Shown: one piece after another, positions 35,907 to 44,873 of the stretch
Position numbering within the stretch: position 1 is the stretch's first letter
Layout of the letters: each line of letters starts with the position of its first letter
NCBI RefSeq assembly: GCF_014048465.1
Contig: NZ_PDLY01000001.1
Coordinates: forward strand, 372,001-436,000
Length of the DNA stretch: 64,000 bases
From: Bombella mellum
GTDB lineage: Bacteria; Pseudomonadota; Alphaproteobacteria; Acetobacterales; Acetobacteraceae
Direction: 5' to 3'
The notes under the pieces: generated by a model
The model's input: only the letters and a program-made list of their open reading frames with translations
Databases searched by the model: none
What the model was told of the DNA's origin: nothing
Program-made: the position numbers and the translations under genes

Positions 35907-36647
35907 TTATGGGCCTTTCGGTGTCGTGGGAGAAGAGGGGGACGGGGATAAATCATCAAAATGATTCGTCCGTCCGGCTCCAAGGAACTGAAGCGTGTCC
36001 GTCTGCTGGTCCATGAAGGCCCCTTCGGCATCCTGCGTGCCGAACGGTCCCTCGGCATGGACCCAGTCATGCGTGGCAATGACCTGCTGTGGGAGGTCGA
36101 TGTCGGCGGATGGACTGTTCAGCAGGACGCCGTCACTGCGGTAGATCACGACATGGCCATTCAGCGTGAGCGTCTGCTCATGCTGGAGATACATGCCATT
36201 GTCCGCCCTGGCATGGACCCACTGATGGTTGTGCAGCATGATGTCCGCTTCCGGCTCGATCATGTCGATGCGGTCATGTTCGCTCTGCTGGGCGATGCGA
36301 GCCGTGATGGTGTAGGGCCTGTTGTGTGAGTCGACATCACGGTAGGCCGCATGTTCCATCATGCCACTGTCCGTATGGGTCCGGCGCATGATGGCCAGAA
36401 TGGCACTGTTCTGATGGATCAGGTGATTGATCTCCGGCCATGTTGCCACCGAGAGCAGCAGGAGGGCCGCCAGACCGGGCAGCACCCACTTGGCCCGCCG
36501 CATGAGCAGACGCCGCCGGGCCATGTCCTCGGCGGAAGGTGGCGTCCGCCGCCTGTTCATGGCCTCCTGACGCAGGGCATCCAGCTGGCGTGTCTTTTCC
36601 AGACGGTCGGAGTCAAAATCCTCCCGGTTGGGGGGCGGTGCGCTCAT
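35907..36647 (-). CDS. lptC: LPS export protein LptC
   Basis: Inner-membrane-anchored periplasmic protein that receives LPS from LptB2FG and hands it to LptA. One membrane helix lies at about residues 53-70 (WVLPGLAALLLLSVATWPEI) after a charged cytoplasmic segment. The beta-jellyroll region has typical LptC phrasing: YTITARIAQQSEHDRIDMIE, then NGHVVIYRSDG. Length 246 aa. It overlaps kdsD by four bases and precedes lptA by seven. Confidence 0.88.
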   Translation of the reverse strand: MSAPPPNREDFDSDRLEKTRQLDALRQEAMNRRRTPPSAEDMARRRLLMRRAKWVLPGLAALLLLSVATWPEINHLIHQNSAILAIMRRTHTDSGMMEHAAYRDVDSHNRPYTITARIAQQSEHDRIDMIEPEADIMLHNHQWVHARADNGMYLQHEQTLTLNGHVVIYRSDGVLLNSPSADIDLPQQVIATHDWVHAEGPFGTQDAEGAFMDQQTDTLQFLGAGRTNHFDDLSPSPSSPTTPKGP

Positions 36648-37621
36648 GAAAGACCTGCCCGCAGGAGGTCATGGAGGTGCAGGATGCCGACGGGGCGGCG
36701 GCCTTCATCCAGGATGAAAAGGCAGTTCACCGGCACGGTGCGGTCATTCATGAGGTGGCGCACGTCCTGCGCCCGCATGTCCGCCGTGCCCGTCAGGGGC
36801 GTGCGGTTCATGATCTCCACGGCCGTGGTGTTGTCGAGGTCACGGTCAAGGGCGGGGCGGAGGTCTCCATCGCTGATGAGACCGGCGAGGCGGCCCTCAT
36901 CATCCAGAATGCCGATGCAGCCGAAGCTCTTGCGGGTGATTTCCAGAATCACGGCCCGGAGGGACATGTCCTCACGGCCCAGTGGCATGTCCTGCCCCGT
37001 ATGCATGAAATTGCTGACGGGGCGGAGCTGGGCACCCAGCGTTCCTGCCGGGTGCAGAAGGCCGAAATCATGGGCATTGAAGTTGCGGCGTTCCAGCAGG
37101 GCGATGGCTAGTGCATCTCCCAGGGCCAGCTGGAGCAGGCAGGAGGTCGTCGGAGCCAGCCCCATTGGGCAGGCCTCCGGGGCCGCCGGAATGATGAGGG
37201 GAATCTGCACCGACTGGGCCAGCGTGGAGGTGGCCTTTGTCGTGAAGGCGATCTGCATGAGGTTCAGGCGGGCGGCATGGAGCAGGACCGGGGCCAGCTC
37301 GTTGGTTTCGCCAGAATTGGAAAGGTAGAGGATGACATCGCCCTTCTCCACCATGCCGAGGTCCCCGTGGGCCGCTTCCGCAGGATGGAGAAAAAGGGAC
37401 GGTGTCCCTGTGGAGGCCAGGGTCGCATTGATCTTGCGGCCGATGTGACCTGATTTCCCCATTCCCGTCAGGATGAGGCGGCCTTTCATTGTCAGGATGG
37501 CATCAAGGGCGGCATCGAACCCTTCCTGCATGGGGCCATGCAGGGCCTCTTCCAGCTGCTCAAGCCCCCGACGCTCTGTCTGGAGGGCACGGCAGGCGGT
37601 CGAAAGGGAATGTGAGGTCAT
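36644..37621 (-). CDS. kdsD: Arabinose-5-phosphate isomerase
   Basis: Converts ribulose 5-phosphate to arabinose 5-phosphate, the first committed step toward Kdo. The N-terminal SIS domain contains LTGMGKSGHIGRKINATLAS near residues 51-70 and FLHPAEAAHGDLGM. Two CBS domains fill the C-terminal third (about 205-325). It is 325 aa, the KpsF/GutQ/KdsD family size. Position beside lptC-lptA-lptB and the absence of capsule genes favour KdsD over a capsule-specific KpsF. Confidence 0.93.
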   Translation of the reverse strand: MTSHSLSTACRALQTERRGLEQLEEALHGPMQEGFDAALDAILTMKGRLILTGMGKSGHIGRKINATLASTGTPSLFLHPAEAAHGDLGMVEKGDVILYLSNSGETNELAPVLLHAARLNLMQIAFTTKATSTLAQSVQIPLIIPAAPEACPMGLAPTTSCLLQLALGDALAIALLERRNFNAHDFGLLHPAGTLGAQLRPVSNFMHTGQDMPLGREDMSLRAVILEITRKSFGCIGILDDEGRLAGLISDGDLRPALDRDLDNTTAVEIMNRTPLTGTADMRAQDVRHLMNDRTVPVNCLFILDEGRRPVGILHLHDLLRAGLS

Positions 37622-37633
37622 GGAAGGACTTTA

Positions 37634-38284
37634 TCAGGCACGATGGGCAAAAATGTCTGACACATCATAGCCGAGAAGGTCCAGCTTTGCACGGGCGGGG
37701 AGGAAATCATAGCAGCTCTGGGCAAGTTCACGCCGTCCCTCCCGGATGAGCATGGCTTCCAGCTTCTCCCAGAGGGCATGGAGATGCAGCACGTCGGAGG
37801 CCGCATACTGGAGCTGTTCGTCCGTCAGGGTCGGGCTGCCCCAGTCGGAACTCTGCTGCTGCTTGGACATCTCGACGCCCAGCAGCTCCCGGCTGAGATA
37901 GGCGAGGCCGTGCCTGTCGGTGAAGGTATAGACAAGGCGGGCGGCAATCTTCGTGCAGATGACGGAGGAGAGCGTGATGCCGAGATAGTGCTGGAGCACG
38001 GCCACGTCGAACCGGGCAAAATGCATCAGCTTGGTGACGGAGCTGTCCTGAAGAAGAGCCTTGAGGTTGGGGCAGTGCCCGTACCCACGTCCGCCCAGAT
38101 GTTCCGGCACGAACTGGACGAGATGTGCCTGACCGTCCCCGGAGGAAATCTGCACGAGGCAGAGCCGGTCCCGGTGCGGATTGAGACCCATCGTCTCCGT
38201 GTCGATGGCGATGGAAGGACCCAGCTTAAGACCGTCCGGGAGGTCGCCCTCATGAAGATGAATGGCGTTGCGCGGAGTGCTCAT
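37634..38284 (-). CDS. rnd: Ribonuclease D-like 3'-5' exonuclease
   Basis: DEDD-family exonuclease that trims tRNA and other RNA 3' ends. Exo I is IDTETMGLNPHRDRLCLVQ, Exo II is HFARFDVAVLQHYLG, and Exo III includes YAASDVLHLHALWEKL. At 216 aa it has only the nuclease domain, without the HRDC domains of E. coli RNase D; short forms are common in alphaproteobacteria. ATG 38284 has GGTGA upstream. The frame continues to 38434, but that stretch is antisense-free tRNA-Leu sequence read as protein and is excluded. kdsD follows after 12 bases. Confidence 0.9.
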   Translation of the reverse strand: MSTPRNAIHLHEGDLPDGLKLGPSIAIDTETMGLNPHRDRLCLVQISSGDGQAHLVQFVPEHLGGRGYGHCPNLKALLQDSSVTKLMHFARFDVAVLQHYLGITLSSVICTKIAARLVYTFTDRHGLAYLSRELLGVEMSKQQQSSDWGSPTLTDEQLQYAASDVLHLHALWEKLEAMLIREGRRELAQSCYDFLPARAKLDLLGYDVSDIFAHRA

Positions 38285-38343
38285 AATTTCACCGGATTTT
38301 TTCTGAGGGGTCACTTCTGCCCTGCCGGGAGGGGAGAAAGTCT

Positions 38344-38430
38344 TGGTGCCCAGAAGAAGACTCGAACTTCCACGTCCTTGCGGACACAGGCACCTGAAGC
38401 CTGCGCGTCTACCAATTCCGCCATCTGGGC
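38344..38430 (-). tRNA. tRNA-Leu (anticodon CAG)
   Basis: An 87-base class II tRNA. The acceptor arms GCCCAGA (5' end at 38430) and TCTGGGC pair fully, and the 3' ACCA is encoded (38344-38347). The anticodon stem CAGGC/GCCTG encloses the loop TTCAGGT, giving CAG. A long variable arm (TGTCCGCAAGGACG) and a T-loop GTTCGAGTC are present, as expected for leucine. It lies 59 bases upstream of rnd on the same strand without an obvious terminator between. Confidence 0.96.
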
Positions 38431-38488
38431 ACAAAGCTGTAAGAGGAAGCCGTCTCCGTGAGGAAGTCGCCTCAGCTCTGTGTGGATG

Positions 38489-38517
38489 CTTCTACGGGGT
38501 CTGCGGGATGTCGTCAA
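38489..38517 (-). promoter_or_regulatory. Sigma70-type promoter for tRNA-Leu
   Basis: Read on the minus strand, TTGACG (38517-38512) and TAGAAG (38494-38489) are exactly 17 bases apart. It lies about 58 bases before the tRNA 5' end, a plausible distance for a short leader removed by RNase P. It may also serve rnd-kdsD-lptCAB. Confidence 0.55.
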
Positions 38518-38798
38518 CAGGGAAAATGCAGTTTCCTGAAAAATAGACGGAGAGAATCATGCCCTGCCCATAATGGACCGATATGGACCTATTATTCTTC
38601 ATGAAACTGATAATCATCCGCAAAATTAGAAACATACCAGAGGTAATTGGTCAGCAATGTTGACTGTTTTTTTGTGGGCAAGCTGGTATCTGTGTAGAAA
38701 CTGTTACGTTTATCCTGCCAGAGGTCCGTGTTTCCCTTCATGACCGTCGGGGCAGGCGCACCTGATGGTGTGGGCATTTCTCAGGGATCGATCTCATA
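38518..38798 (+). other. AT-rich intergenic stretch before gltD; possible gltD promoter
   Basis: Together with 38431-38517 this is a gap of 368 bases without a secure gene. It is markedly more AT-rich than its surroundings. On the + strand TTGACT at 38660-38665 and TGGTAT at 38684-38689 (18-base spacing) could serve gltD with a leader of about 100 bases, but the match is weak. On the minus strand a 61-codon frame (38592-38777) is open; it is listed separately. Confidence 0.4.
38592..38777 (-). pseudogene. Possible remnant or small ORF of unknown origin
   Basis: A 61-codon minus-strand frame containing KGNTDLWQDKRNSFYTDTSL and ending NFADDYQFHEE. It is hydrophilic with a C-terminal aromatic patch and looks more like the tail of a larger protein than a complete one. 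Codon use is AT-rich, unlike neighbouring genes. No ribosome site is clear. It could be a decayed gene fragment, a genuine small gene, or chance. Confidence 0.25.
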
Positions 38799-40229
38799 AT
38801 GGCTGAACAGATGCTGCGGTTCGTAAACTGCTCCCAGAAACTCCCGGACAAACGCTCGGCTGCCGAGAGACGGAAGGATTTTTGCGAGATTTACGCCGGG
38901 TTCAGCCCCCAGAGGGCGCAGGAGCAGGCGTCACGCTGTTCCCAGTGCGGGATTCCGTACTGCACGGTTCACTGCCCGCTGGGCAACGTCATCCCCGAAT
39001 GGCTGCGCCTGACGACGGAAGGGCGGCTGAAGGAAGCCTATGAACTTTCCTCCAGCACCAACAGCTTTCCGGAAATCTGTGGCCGCATCTGTCCGCAGGA
39101 CCGTCTCTGTGAAGGGAACTGCGTCATCCGTCCGGGTTTCAGCAGCGTGACCATCGGGGCCGTGGAGCGGTACGTCACCGAGACGGCCTTTGCGGAAGGC
39201 TGGGTCCTGCCCCGTCTGCCTGCCGAGGAAACGGGGCAGAGCGTGGGGATCGTCGGGTCCGGCCCGGCCGGTCTCGCCTGTGCCGAGCGTCTGCGGGCCG
39301 CAGGGCATGAGGTGCATGTCTATGAACGGCAGGAAAAACCCGGCGGGCTGCTGATGTACGGGATTCCGGGCTTCAAGCTGGACAAGAGCGTTGTGGAACG
39401 TCGCTGGAAGCTGCTGGAGGAGCAGGGAATCATCTTCCATCTGGGACAGTCCGTCGGGCATGGCGACGGTGCTCTGCCGCTGGAGGAGTTGCGCCAGCGG
39501 CATGATGCCGTTTTTCTGGCCACGGGCGTGTATCGTGCCCGGCAGGTGAGGGGGCCGGGGGCCGGTCTGGCCAATGTGGTGGAGGCCCTTCCTTACCTCA
39601 AGGCCTCCCAGACGGAGCATGGGACTGCTGGCCTGACAGCGAAAGGCAAACGTGTCGTGGTGCTGGGGGGCGGTGATACCGCCATGGACTGCGTCCGCAC
39701 GGCCATCCGGCAGGGGGCGAGGGAGGTGGTCTGTGCCTATCGTCGGGACCGTGACAACATGCCCGGTTCCCGTCAGGAGGTTCTCAATGCGGAGGAGGAG
39801 GGAGCCCGCTTTGAGTGGATGCTGACACCGGAGGCTTTCCTTGGTGATGACAGGGTGAAGGCTGTCCGCCTGCGGGAGATGCGCCTCGGGGCAGCCGATG
39901 CGGCGGGCCGCCGGGCCGTGGAGCCGACGGAATCCACCCGTGAACTGAAGGCCGATCTGGTCATCTGTGCGCTGGGATTCGAGCCGGAAGACCTGCCGGT
40001 TCTCTGGAACCGGCCCGACCTCGCCGTGACACGGTGGGGCACGCTGGAGGTCTCCGGCAGCGGGCATGAAACCAGCCTGCCGGGGGTCTTTGCCGGTGGG
40101 GACATCGTCCGGGGGGCGAGCCTCGTCGTCTGGGCCATCCGGGACGGACGGGACGCCGCCGATTCCATCATGAACCATCTGTCTGCCGGGGCGGCCCGGA
40201 CCGCAACATCTGTCGGGGAGTGTGCCTGA
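38799..40229 (+). CDS. gltD: Glutamate synthase [NADPH] small subunit
   Basis: FAD/iron-sulfur subunit that passes electrons from NADPH to GltB. N-terminal cysteines for two 4Fe-4S clusters are present (CSQCGIPYCTVHCPLGNVIP and CGRICPQDRLCEGNC, residues about 47-110). The FAD-binding VGIVGSGPAGLACAERLRAAG is near 150 and the NADPH site VVVLGGGDTAMDC near 287. Length 476 aa. It is encoded before gltB, the reverse of the E. coli order, and its stop overlaps the gltB ATG by one base. Confidence 0.95.
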   Translation: MAEQMLRFVNCSQKLPDKRSAAERRKDFCEIYAGFSPQRAQEQASRCSQCGIPYCTVHCPLGNVIPEWLRLTTEGRLKEAYELSSSTNSFPEICGRICPQDRLCEGNCVIRPGFSSVTIGAVERYVTETAFAEGWVLPRLPAEETGQSVGIVGSGPAGLACAERLRAAGHEVHVYERQEKPGGLLMYGIPGFKLDKSVVERRWKLLEEQGIIFHLGQSVGHGDGALPLEELRQRHDAVFLATGVYRARQVRGPGAGLANVVEALPYLKASQTEHGTAGLTAKGKRVVVLGGGDTAMDCVRTAIRQGAREVVCAYRRDRDNMPGSRQEVLNAEEEGARFEWMLTPEAFLGDDRVKAVRLREMRLGAADAAGRRAVEPTESTRELKADLVICALGFEPEDLPVLWNRPDLAVTRWGTLEVSGSGHETSLPGVFAGGDIVRGASLVVWAIRDGRDAADSIMNHLSAGAARTATSVGECA

Positions 40230-43200
40230 TGACCACCATGAACGAAACCACGACCATGACATCCGCTCCGGAAACGGCACGGGACTTCGTGAAGGCCTAT
40301 CAGGCCAATGTTGAACGGCTGGAAGGGCTGTATGACCCGGCGCAGGAGCATGATGCCTGTGGTGTAGGGCTTGTGGCGGCGATGGATGGCAGGCCCAGCC
40401 GTGCCGTGGTGCAGGCGGGCATCGAGGCCCTGGGCAACATCTGGCACCGTGGTGCCGTCGATGCTGATGGCAAGACGGGGGACGGGGCTGGCATCCATGT
40501 GGAAATCCCGCAGAACTTCTTTGAGGATGCCATCCATAATGCGGGTGACCTGCGGATCGAGGGACGCATTTCCGTCGGGATGGTCTTCCTGCCCCGCACG
40601 GATCTTGGAGCGCAGGAACGCTGCCGCCAGATCATCGAGACGGAAATCCTGCGGTTCGGCTATGGCATCTATGGCTGGCGTCAGGTGCCGATTGATACGG
40701 CCTGCATTGGCGAGAAGGCCAACGAGACCCGCCCTGAGATTGAGCAGATCATGATCCGCAACACGCTGGGGCGTGATGAGGAAACGCTGGAACGGGACCT
40801 CTACGTCATCCGTCGTCGGATCGAGCAGGAGGCGACACGGGCACAGGTGGAGCTGTACATCTGCTCCCTGTCCTGCCGCTCCCTCATCTACAAGGGCATG
40901 TTTCTGGCGGAAAACCTGACGGATTTTTACCCGGACCTGCTGGATGAGCGGTTCGTCTCCCGTTTTGCCATCTATCACCAGCGTTATTCCACCAACACCT
41001 TCCCGAAATGGAAGCTCGCCCAGCCTTTCCGCAAGATCGCCCATAACGGGGAGATCAACACGCTCTCCGGCAACGTCAACTGGATGCGGGCGCATGAGAC
41101 ACGGCTGAGCAGCCCGGTGCTGGATGACTACATGGAGGCCCTCAAGCCGGTCGTGCAGGTGGCGGGGTCCGACACGGCGGCTCTGGACAATGTCTTCGAG
41201 CTTCTGACCTTCGCCGGACGGACGGCACCATCCGCCAAGGCCCTGCTGATCCCGGCGGCGGCAGGGGCGAATTCCTCCCTGTCCGCCCGGGCCAAGGCGT
41301 TCTACCGCTACTGCAATGCCGTCATCGAGCCGTGGGACGGTCCGGCGGCCCTGTGCGGGACGGATGGCCGCTGGATCATCGCCGGGCTGGACAGGGCCGG
41401 TCTGCGGCCGCTGCGCTACAGCATCACGAAGGACGGGCTGCTGATCGTCGGGTCCGAGACGGGCATGGTGCGTGTACCGGATGAGGCCATCGCCCTGCGC
41501 GGGCGGCTCGGGCCGGGGCAGACCCTTGCGCTGGACCTCGATGAGGCCCGTTTCTATATGCCGGATGACGTGCTGGACATGCTTATCAACCGGCAGGATT
41601 ATGAGAGCTGGATCAGGGACGGCATCGAGGATGTCGGGCCGCTGATGGCCCAGGTGACGGAACCGGACGGTATTGACGCCGAGACGCTGCGCCGCCGCCA
41701 GCTGGCCGTCAATCTGACCTATGAGGACATGGAGGCCACGCTCCAGCCGATGGTGGAGAATGGCAGCGAGGCTCTGGCCTCCATGGGGGATGACACGCCG
41801 CTTCAGGTGCTGTCCCGGCATTATCGGGGGCTGTCCCACTATTTCCGGCAGGGATTCAGCCAGGTGACGAACCCGCCGATCGACAGCCTGCGGGAAACAC
41901 GGGCCATGAGCCTGGTGACGAGGCTGGGCAATCTGGGCAATATCCTTGCCGAGGAAGCGGGCCAGTGCCAGCTTCTCCAGCTTTCCAGCCCCATCCTGAC
42001 GAATGGCGAGTTCAGCCGTCTTCAGGAGATGTGTGGCAGGCATGGTGAGGTCATCGACTGTACCTTCCCGCTGGCCGAGGGCGAGGACGGGATGCGGGCG
42101 GCTCTGACGCAGATATGCCAGAAGGCCGAGGATGCCGTGCGGGGTGGCTGTGCCCATCTCTTCCTGACCGATGAGCATGCCACGGAGGACCGTGTGGCGG
42201 TTCCCATGGTGCTGGCCGTGGCGGCTGTGCATGTCCATCTCATCAATCACAGCCTGCGGACCTTCACCTCCGTGAATGTCCGGGCCTCCGATGTGCTGGA
42301 CGTGCACAGCCTCGCCGTGATGGTCGGGGTGGGAGCCTCCACGGTCAATCCGTGGCTGGCCCAGCAGAGCATTGCCGACCGTCTCCAGCGGGGGCTGTTC
42401 GGAAAGATGACCCTGCGGCAGGCCATGGAGCAGTACCGCAAGGCCGTGGACAAGGGGCTGCTCAAGATCATGTCCAAGGCGGGGATTTCGGTCGTCTCGG
42501 CCTATCGTGGCGGGTACAATTTCGAGGCGATCGGCCTCTCCCGTGCGCTTGTGGCCGAGTTCTTCCCCGGCATGGCGTCCCGCATTTCGGGCATCGGCCT
42601 GCCCGGTATCGCCCGGAACGTCATCAAGGCGCACAGGCAGGCATGGCAGCCTGCCAACGTGTCTCCGCTGCCCATCGGGGGGCGGTACAAGATCCGCCCG
42701 GGTGGGGAGGCGCACTCCTTTTCGGCCAGTGCGGTCCACATGCTGCAGACGGCAGTGCAGGCCAACAGCTACAGGCTCTTCCGCCGTTATGCGGACGCTC
42801 TGGAGGCGCAGGAGCCGGTCGCCCTGCGTGATCTGCTGGATTTCCGTTCCAGCGCACGGTCCATTGACGTGGATGACGTGGAAGGCATCACCCAGATCCG
42901 CCGCAGGCTGGTTGCCCCGGGCATCTCCCTCGGTGCGCTGAGTCCGGAAGCGCATGAGACGCTGGCCATCGCCATGAACCGCATCGGGGCGAAGTCCGAT
43001 TCCGGCGAGGGAGGCGAGGACCCGGCCCGGGCCACACCACGGCCCAACGGGGACAATGCGTCCTCGGCCATCAAACAGGTGGCGTCCGGCCGCTTCGGCG
43101 TGACGGCGGAATATCTCAACAATTGCCGGGAGCTGGAGATCAAGGTCGCACAGGGGGCCAAGCCGGGCGAGGGAGGCCAGCTTCCGGGCTTCAAGGTCAC

Positions 43201-44788
43201 GGAGCTGATCGCCCGTCTCCGTCATGCCACGCCGGGCGTCACGCTGATCTCGCCGCCGCCGCATCATGACATCTATTCCATCGAGGACCTCGCCCAGCTG
43301 ATCTACGACCTCAAGCAGATCAACCCGGAGGCGACCGTGACGGTGAAGCTCGTGGCCCGGACGGGTATCGGGACCATCGCCGCCGGTGTGGCCAAGGCCA
43401 AGGCTGATGCCATCCTGATCTCCGGCCATTCCGGCGGGACGGGGGCCAGTGCCCAGTCTTCCATCTATTATGCTGGCCTGCCGTGGGAAATGGGGCTGAG
43501 CGAGACCCATCAGGTGTTGATGCTCAACCGTCTGCGCCACCGGCTGAAGCTGCGTGTCGATGGTGGAATCAAGACCGGGCGTGACGTGGTGATCGCCGCC
43601 ATGCTGGGGGCCGAGGAGTTCGGCATCGGTACGGCGGCTCTCGTGGCAATGGGCTGCATCATGGTGCGGCAGTGCCATACCAATACCTGCCCTGTCGGTG
43701 TCTGCGTGCAGGATGAGGAGCTGCGGAAGAAGTTCGAGGGCACGCCGGAGAAGGTCATCAACCTTTTCACGCTGATAGCCGAGGATGTCCGCAACATTCT
43801 GGCCCGTCTGGGATACCGCTCCCTCGAGGAGATCATCGGCCGGACGGACCTGCTCCATCAGGTCTATCGTGGCTCGGATTATCTGGATGATCTGGACCTC
43901 AACGCCCTGCTGGTGCAGGCGGATACGGGCGGCTTTGCCCGTCACTGCACGCTGGAGGGACGCAACGAGGTCCCGGACACGCTGGATGCACAGATCATCG
44001 CCGATGCGCAGCCGCTGTTCGAGCGGCGGGAGAAGCTGCATCTGCACTATATCGTCCGCAACACGCATCGTGCGGTGGGGACGAGGCTGTCATCCCTCAT
44101 CACCCGTCGCTTCGGCATGGCCAGCCTGCCGGAAGGGCATCTGACGCTCTCCCTGCGTGGGTCTGCCGGTCAGTCCCTTGGGGCCTTCGCCGTACAGGGG
44201 CTGCGCATCGAGGTGGAAGGTGATGCCAACGACTATGTCGGCAAGGGCCTCTCCGGAGCCACTCTGGTGCTGCGGCCCAGCAGTGCCACACCCTGCGCCA
44301 CGGAGAAGAATTCCATCATCGGCAACACGGTGCTTTATGGTGCGACGGCGGGGGCACTCTTTGCCGCCGGGCAGGCCGGAGAACGGTTCGCCGTGCGGAA
44401 CTCCGGTGCCGTGGCCGTGGTGGAAGGCTGTGGCTCCAATGGCTGCGAATACATGACAGGCGGTACGGTCGTTGTTCTGGGCAAGGCCGGGGACAATTTC
44501 GGGGCAGGCTTCACGGGTGGTACGGCCTATGTGCTGGACCGTGATGGTGACTTTCCGAAACGGGTGAATCACGACACGGTCATGTGCCAGCCCGTGACGG
44601 CCAGACGGTGGAAGGACGAGCTGCGGGGCCTCGTGGAGCGGCACGAGCGTGAGACGGGCAGTGCCTATGCGGCGGATATCCTGCACCACTGGGACGAGGT
44701 CTTGCCGAAGTTCTGGCATGTCGTGCCGAAGGACTATGCCCGCATCATCGGGTATGAGGAGGCCGATCTCAGAAGCCTGTCGGCCTGA
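40229..44788 (+). CDS. gltB: Glutamate synthase [NADPH] large subunit
   Basis: Makes two glutamates from glutamine and 2-oxoglutarate; with glutamine synthetase this is the main ammonia assimilation route. The N-terminal amidotransferase domain would start at Cys44 (QEHDACGVGL) after removal of a 43-residue propeptide. FMN/2-oxoglutarate domain motifs include the SGEGGEDPAR segment and LISGHSGGTGASAQSS. The 3Fe-4S cysteines lie in CIMVRQCHTNTCPVGVC, and the C-terminal beta-helix has the repeated GG-x-x-V pattern. ATG 40229 is coupled to the gltD stop; an in-frame GTG lies at 40220. Length 1519 aa. Confidence 0.96.
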   Translation: MTTMNETTTMTSAPETARDFVKAYQANVERLEGLYDPAQEHDACGVGLVAAMDGRPSRAVVQAGIEALGNIWHRGAVDADGKTGDGAGIHVEIPQNFFEDAIHNAGDLRIEGRISVGMVFLPRTDLGAQERCRQIIETEILRFGYGIYGWRQVPIDTACIGEKANETRPEIEQIMIRNTLGRDEETLERDLYVIRRRIEQEATRAQVELYICSLSCRSLIYKGMFLAENLTDFYPDLLDERFVSRFAIYHQRYSTNTFPKWKLAQPFRKIAHNGEINTLSGNVNWMRAHETRLSSPVLDDYMEALKPVVQVAGSDTAALDNVFELLTFAGRTAPSAKALLIPAAAGANSSLSARAKAFYRYCNAVIEPWDGPAALCGTDGRWIIAGLDRAGLRPLRYSITKDGLLIVGSETGMVRVPDEAIALRGRLGPGQTLALDLDEARFYMPDDVLDMLINRQDYESWIRDGIEDVGPLMAQVTEPDGIDAETLRRRQLAVNLTYEDMEATLQPMVENGSEALASMGDDTPLQVLSRHYRGLSHYFRQGFSQVTNPPIDSLRETRAMSLVTRLGNLGNILAEEAGQCQLLQLSSPILTNGEFSRLQEMCGRHGEVIDCTFPLAEGEDGMRAALTQICQKAEDAVRGGCAHLFLTDEHATEDRVAVPMVLAVAAVHVHLINHSLRTFTSVNVRASDVLDVHSLAVMVGVGASTVNPWLAQQSIADRLQRGLFGKMTLRQAMEQYRKAVDKGLLKIMSKAGISVVSAYRGGYNFEAIGLSRALVAEFFPGMASRISGIGLPGIARNVIKAHRQAWQPANVSPLPIGGRYKIRPGGEAHSFSASAVHMLQTAVQANSYRLFRRYADALEAQEPVALRDLLDFRSSARSIDVDDVEGITQIRRRLVAPGISLGALSPEAHETLAIAMNRIGAKSDSGEGGEDPARATPRPNGDNASSAIKQVASGRFGVTAEYLNNCRELEIKVAQGAKPGEGGQLPGFKVTELIARLRHATPGVTLISPPPHHDIYSIEDLAQLIYDLKQINPEATVTVKLVARTGIGTIAAGVAKAKADAILISGHSGGTGASAQSSIYYAGLPWEMGLSETHQVLMLNRLRHRLKLRVDGGIKTGRDVVIAAMLGAEEFGIGTAALVAMGCIMVRQCHTNTCPVGVCVQDEELRKKFEGTPEKVINLFTLIAEDVRNILARLGYRSLEEIIGRTDLLHQVYRGSDYLDDLDLNALLVQADTGGFARHCTLEGRNEVPDTLDAQIIADAQPLFERREKLHLHYIVRNTHRAVGTRLSSLITRRFGMASLPEGHLTLSLRGSAGQSLGAFAVQGLRIEVEGDANDYVGKGLSGATLVLRPSSATPCATEKNSIIGNTVLYGATAGALFAAGQAGERFAVRNSGAVAVVEGCGSNGCEYMTGGTVVVLGKAGDNFGAGFTGGTAYVLDRDGDFPKRVNHDTVMCQPVTARRWKDELRGLVERHERETGSAYAADILHHWDEVLPKFWHVVPKDYARIIGYEEADLRSLSA

Positions 44789-44818
44789 CGGGAGCCGCCG
44801 GGGCTGGGCTGGATGATG

Positions 44819-44849
44819 GGCTGTGACAGAAAAGAGAGTTTTCACAGCC
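44819..44849 (+). terminator. Hairpin between gltB and pepF
   Basis: GGCTGTGA at 44819-44826 pairs with TCACAGCC at 44842-44849; inner AAAA/TTTT can extend the stem. It sits 31 bases after the gltB stop and 25 before pepF. No T run follows the stem, so it may be a weak or Rho-assisted terminator, or an mRNA 3'-end stabiliser. Confidence 0.4.
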
Positions 44850-44873
44850 TCCTCGCTTGGCTAGTCTGATGGG

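Noticed and set aside
38285-38434. N-terminal extension of the RNase D frame to an ATG at 38434
   Set aside because: The extension is translation of the tRNA-Leu gene (38344-38430), not protein.
39773-44068. A 1431-codon open frame on the minus strand opposite gltD-gltB
   Set aside because: It lies fully antisense to two enzymes with complete family motifs. Strong GC bias at third codon positions removes stop codons from this antisense frame. The translated product has no domain-like pattern.
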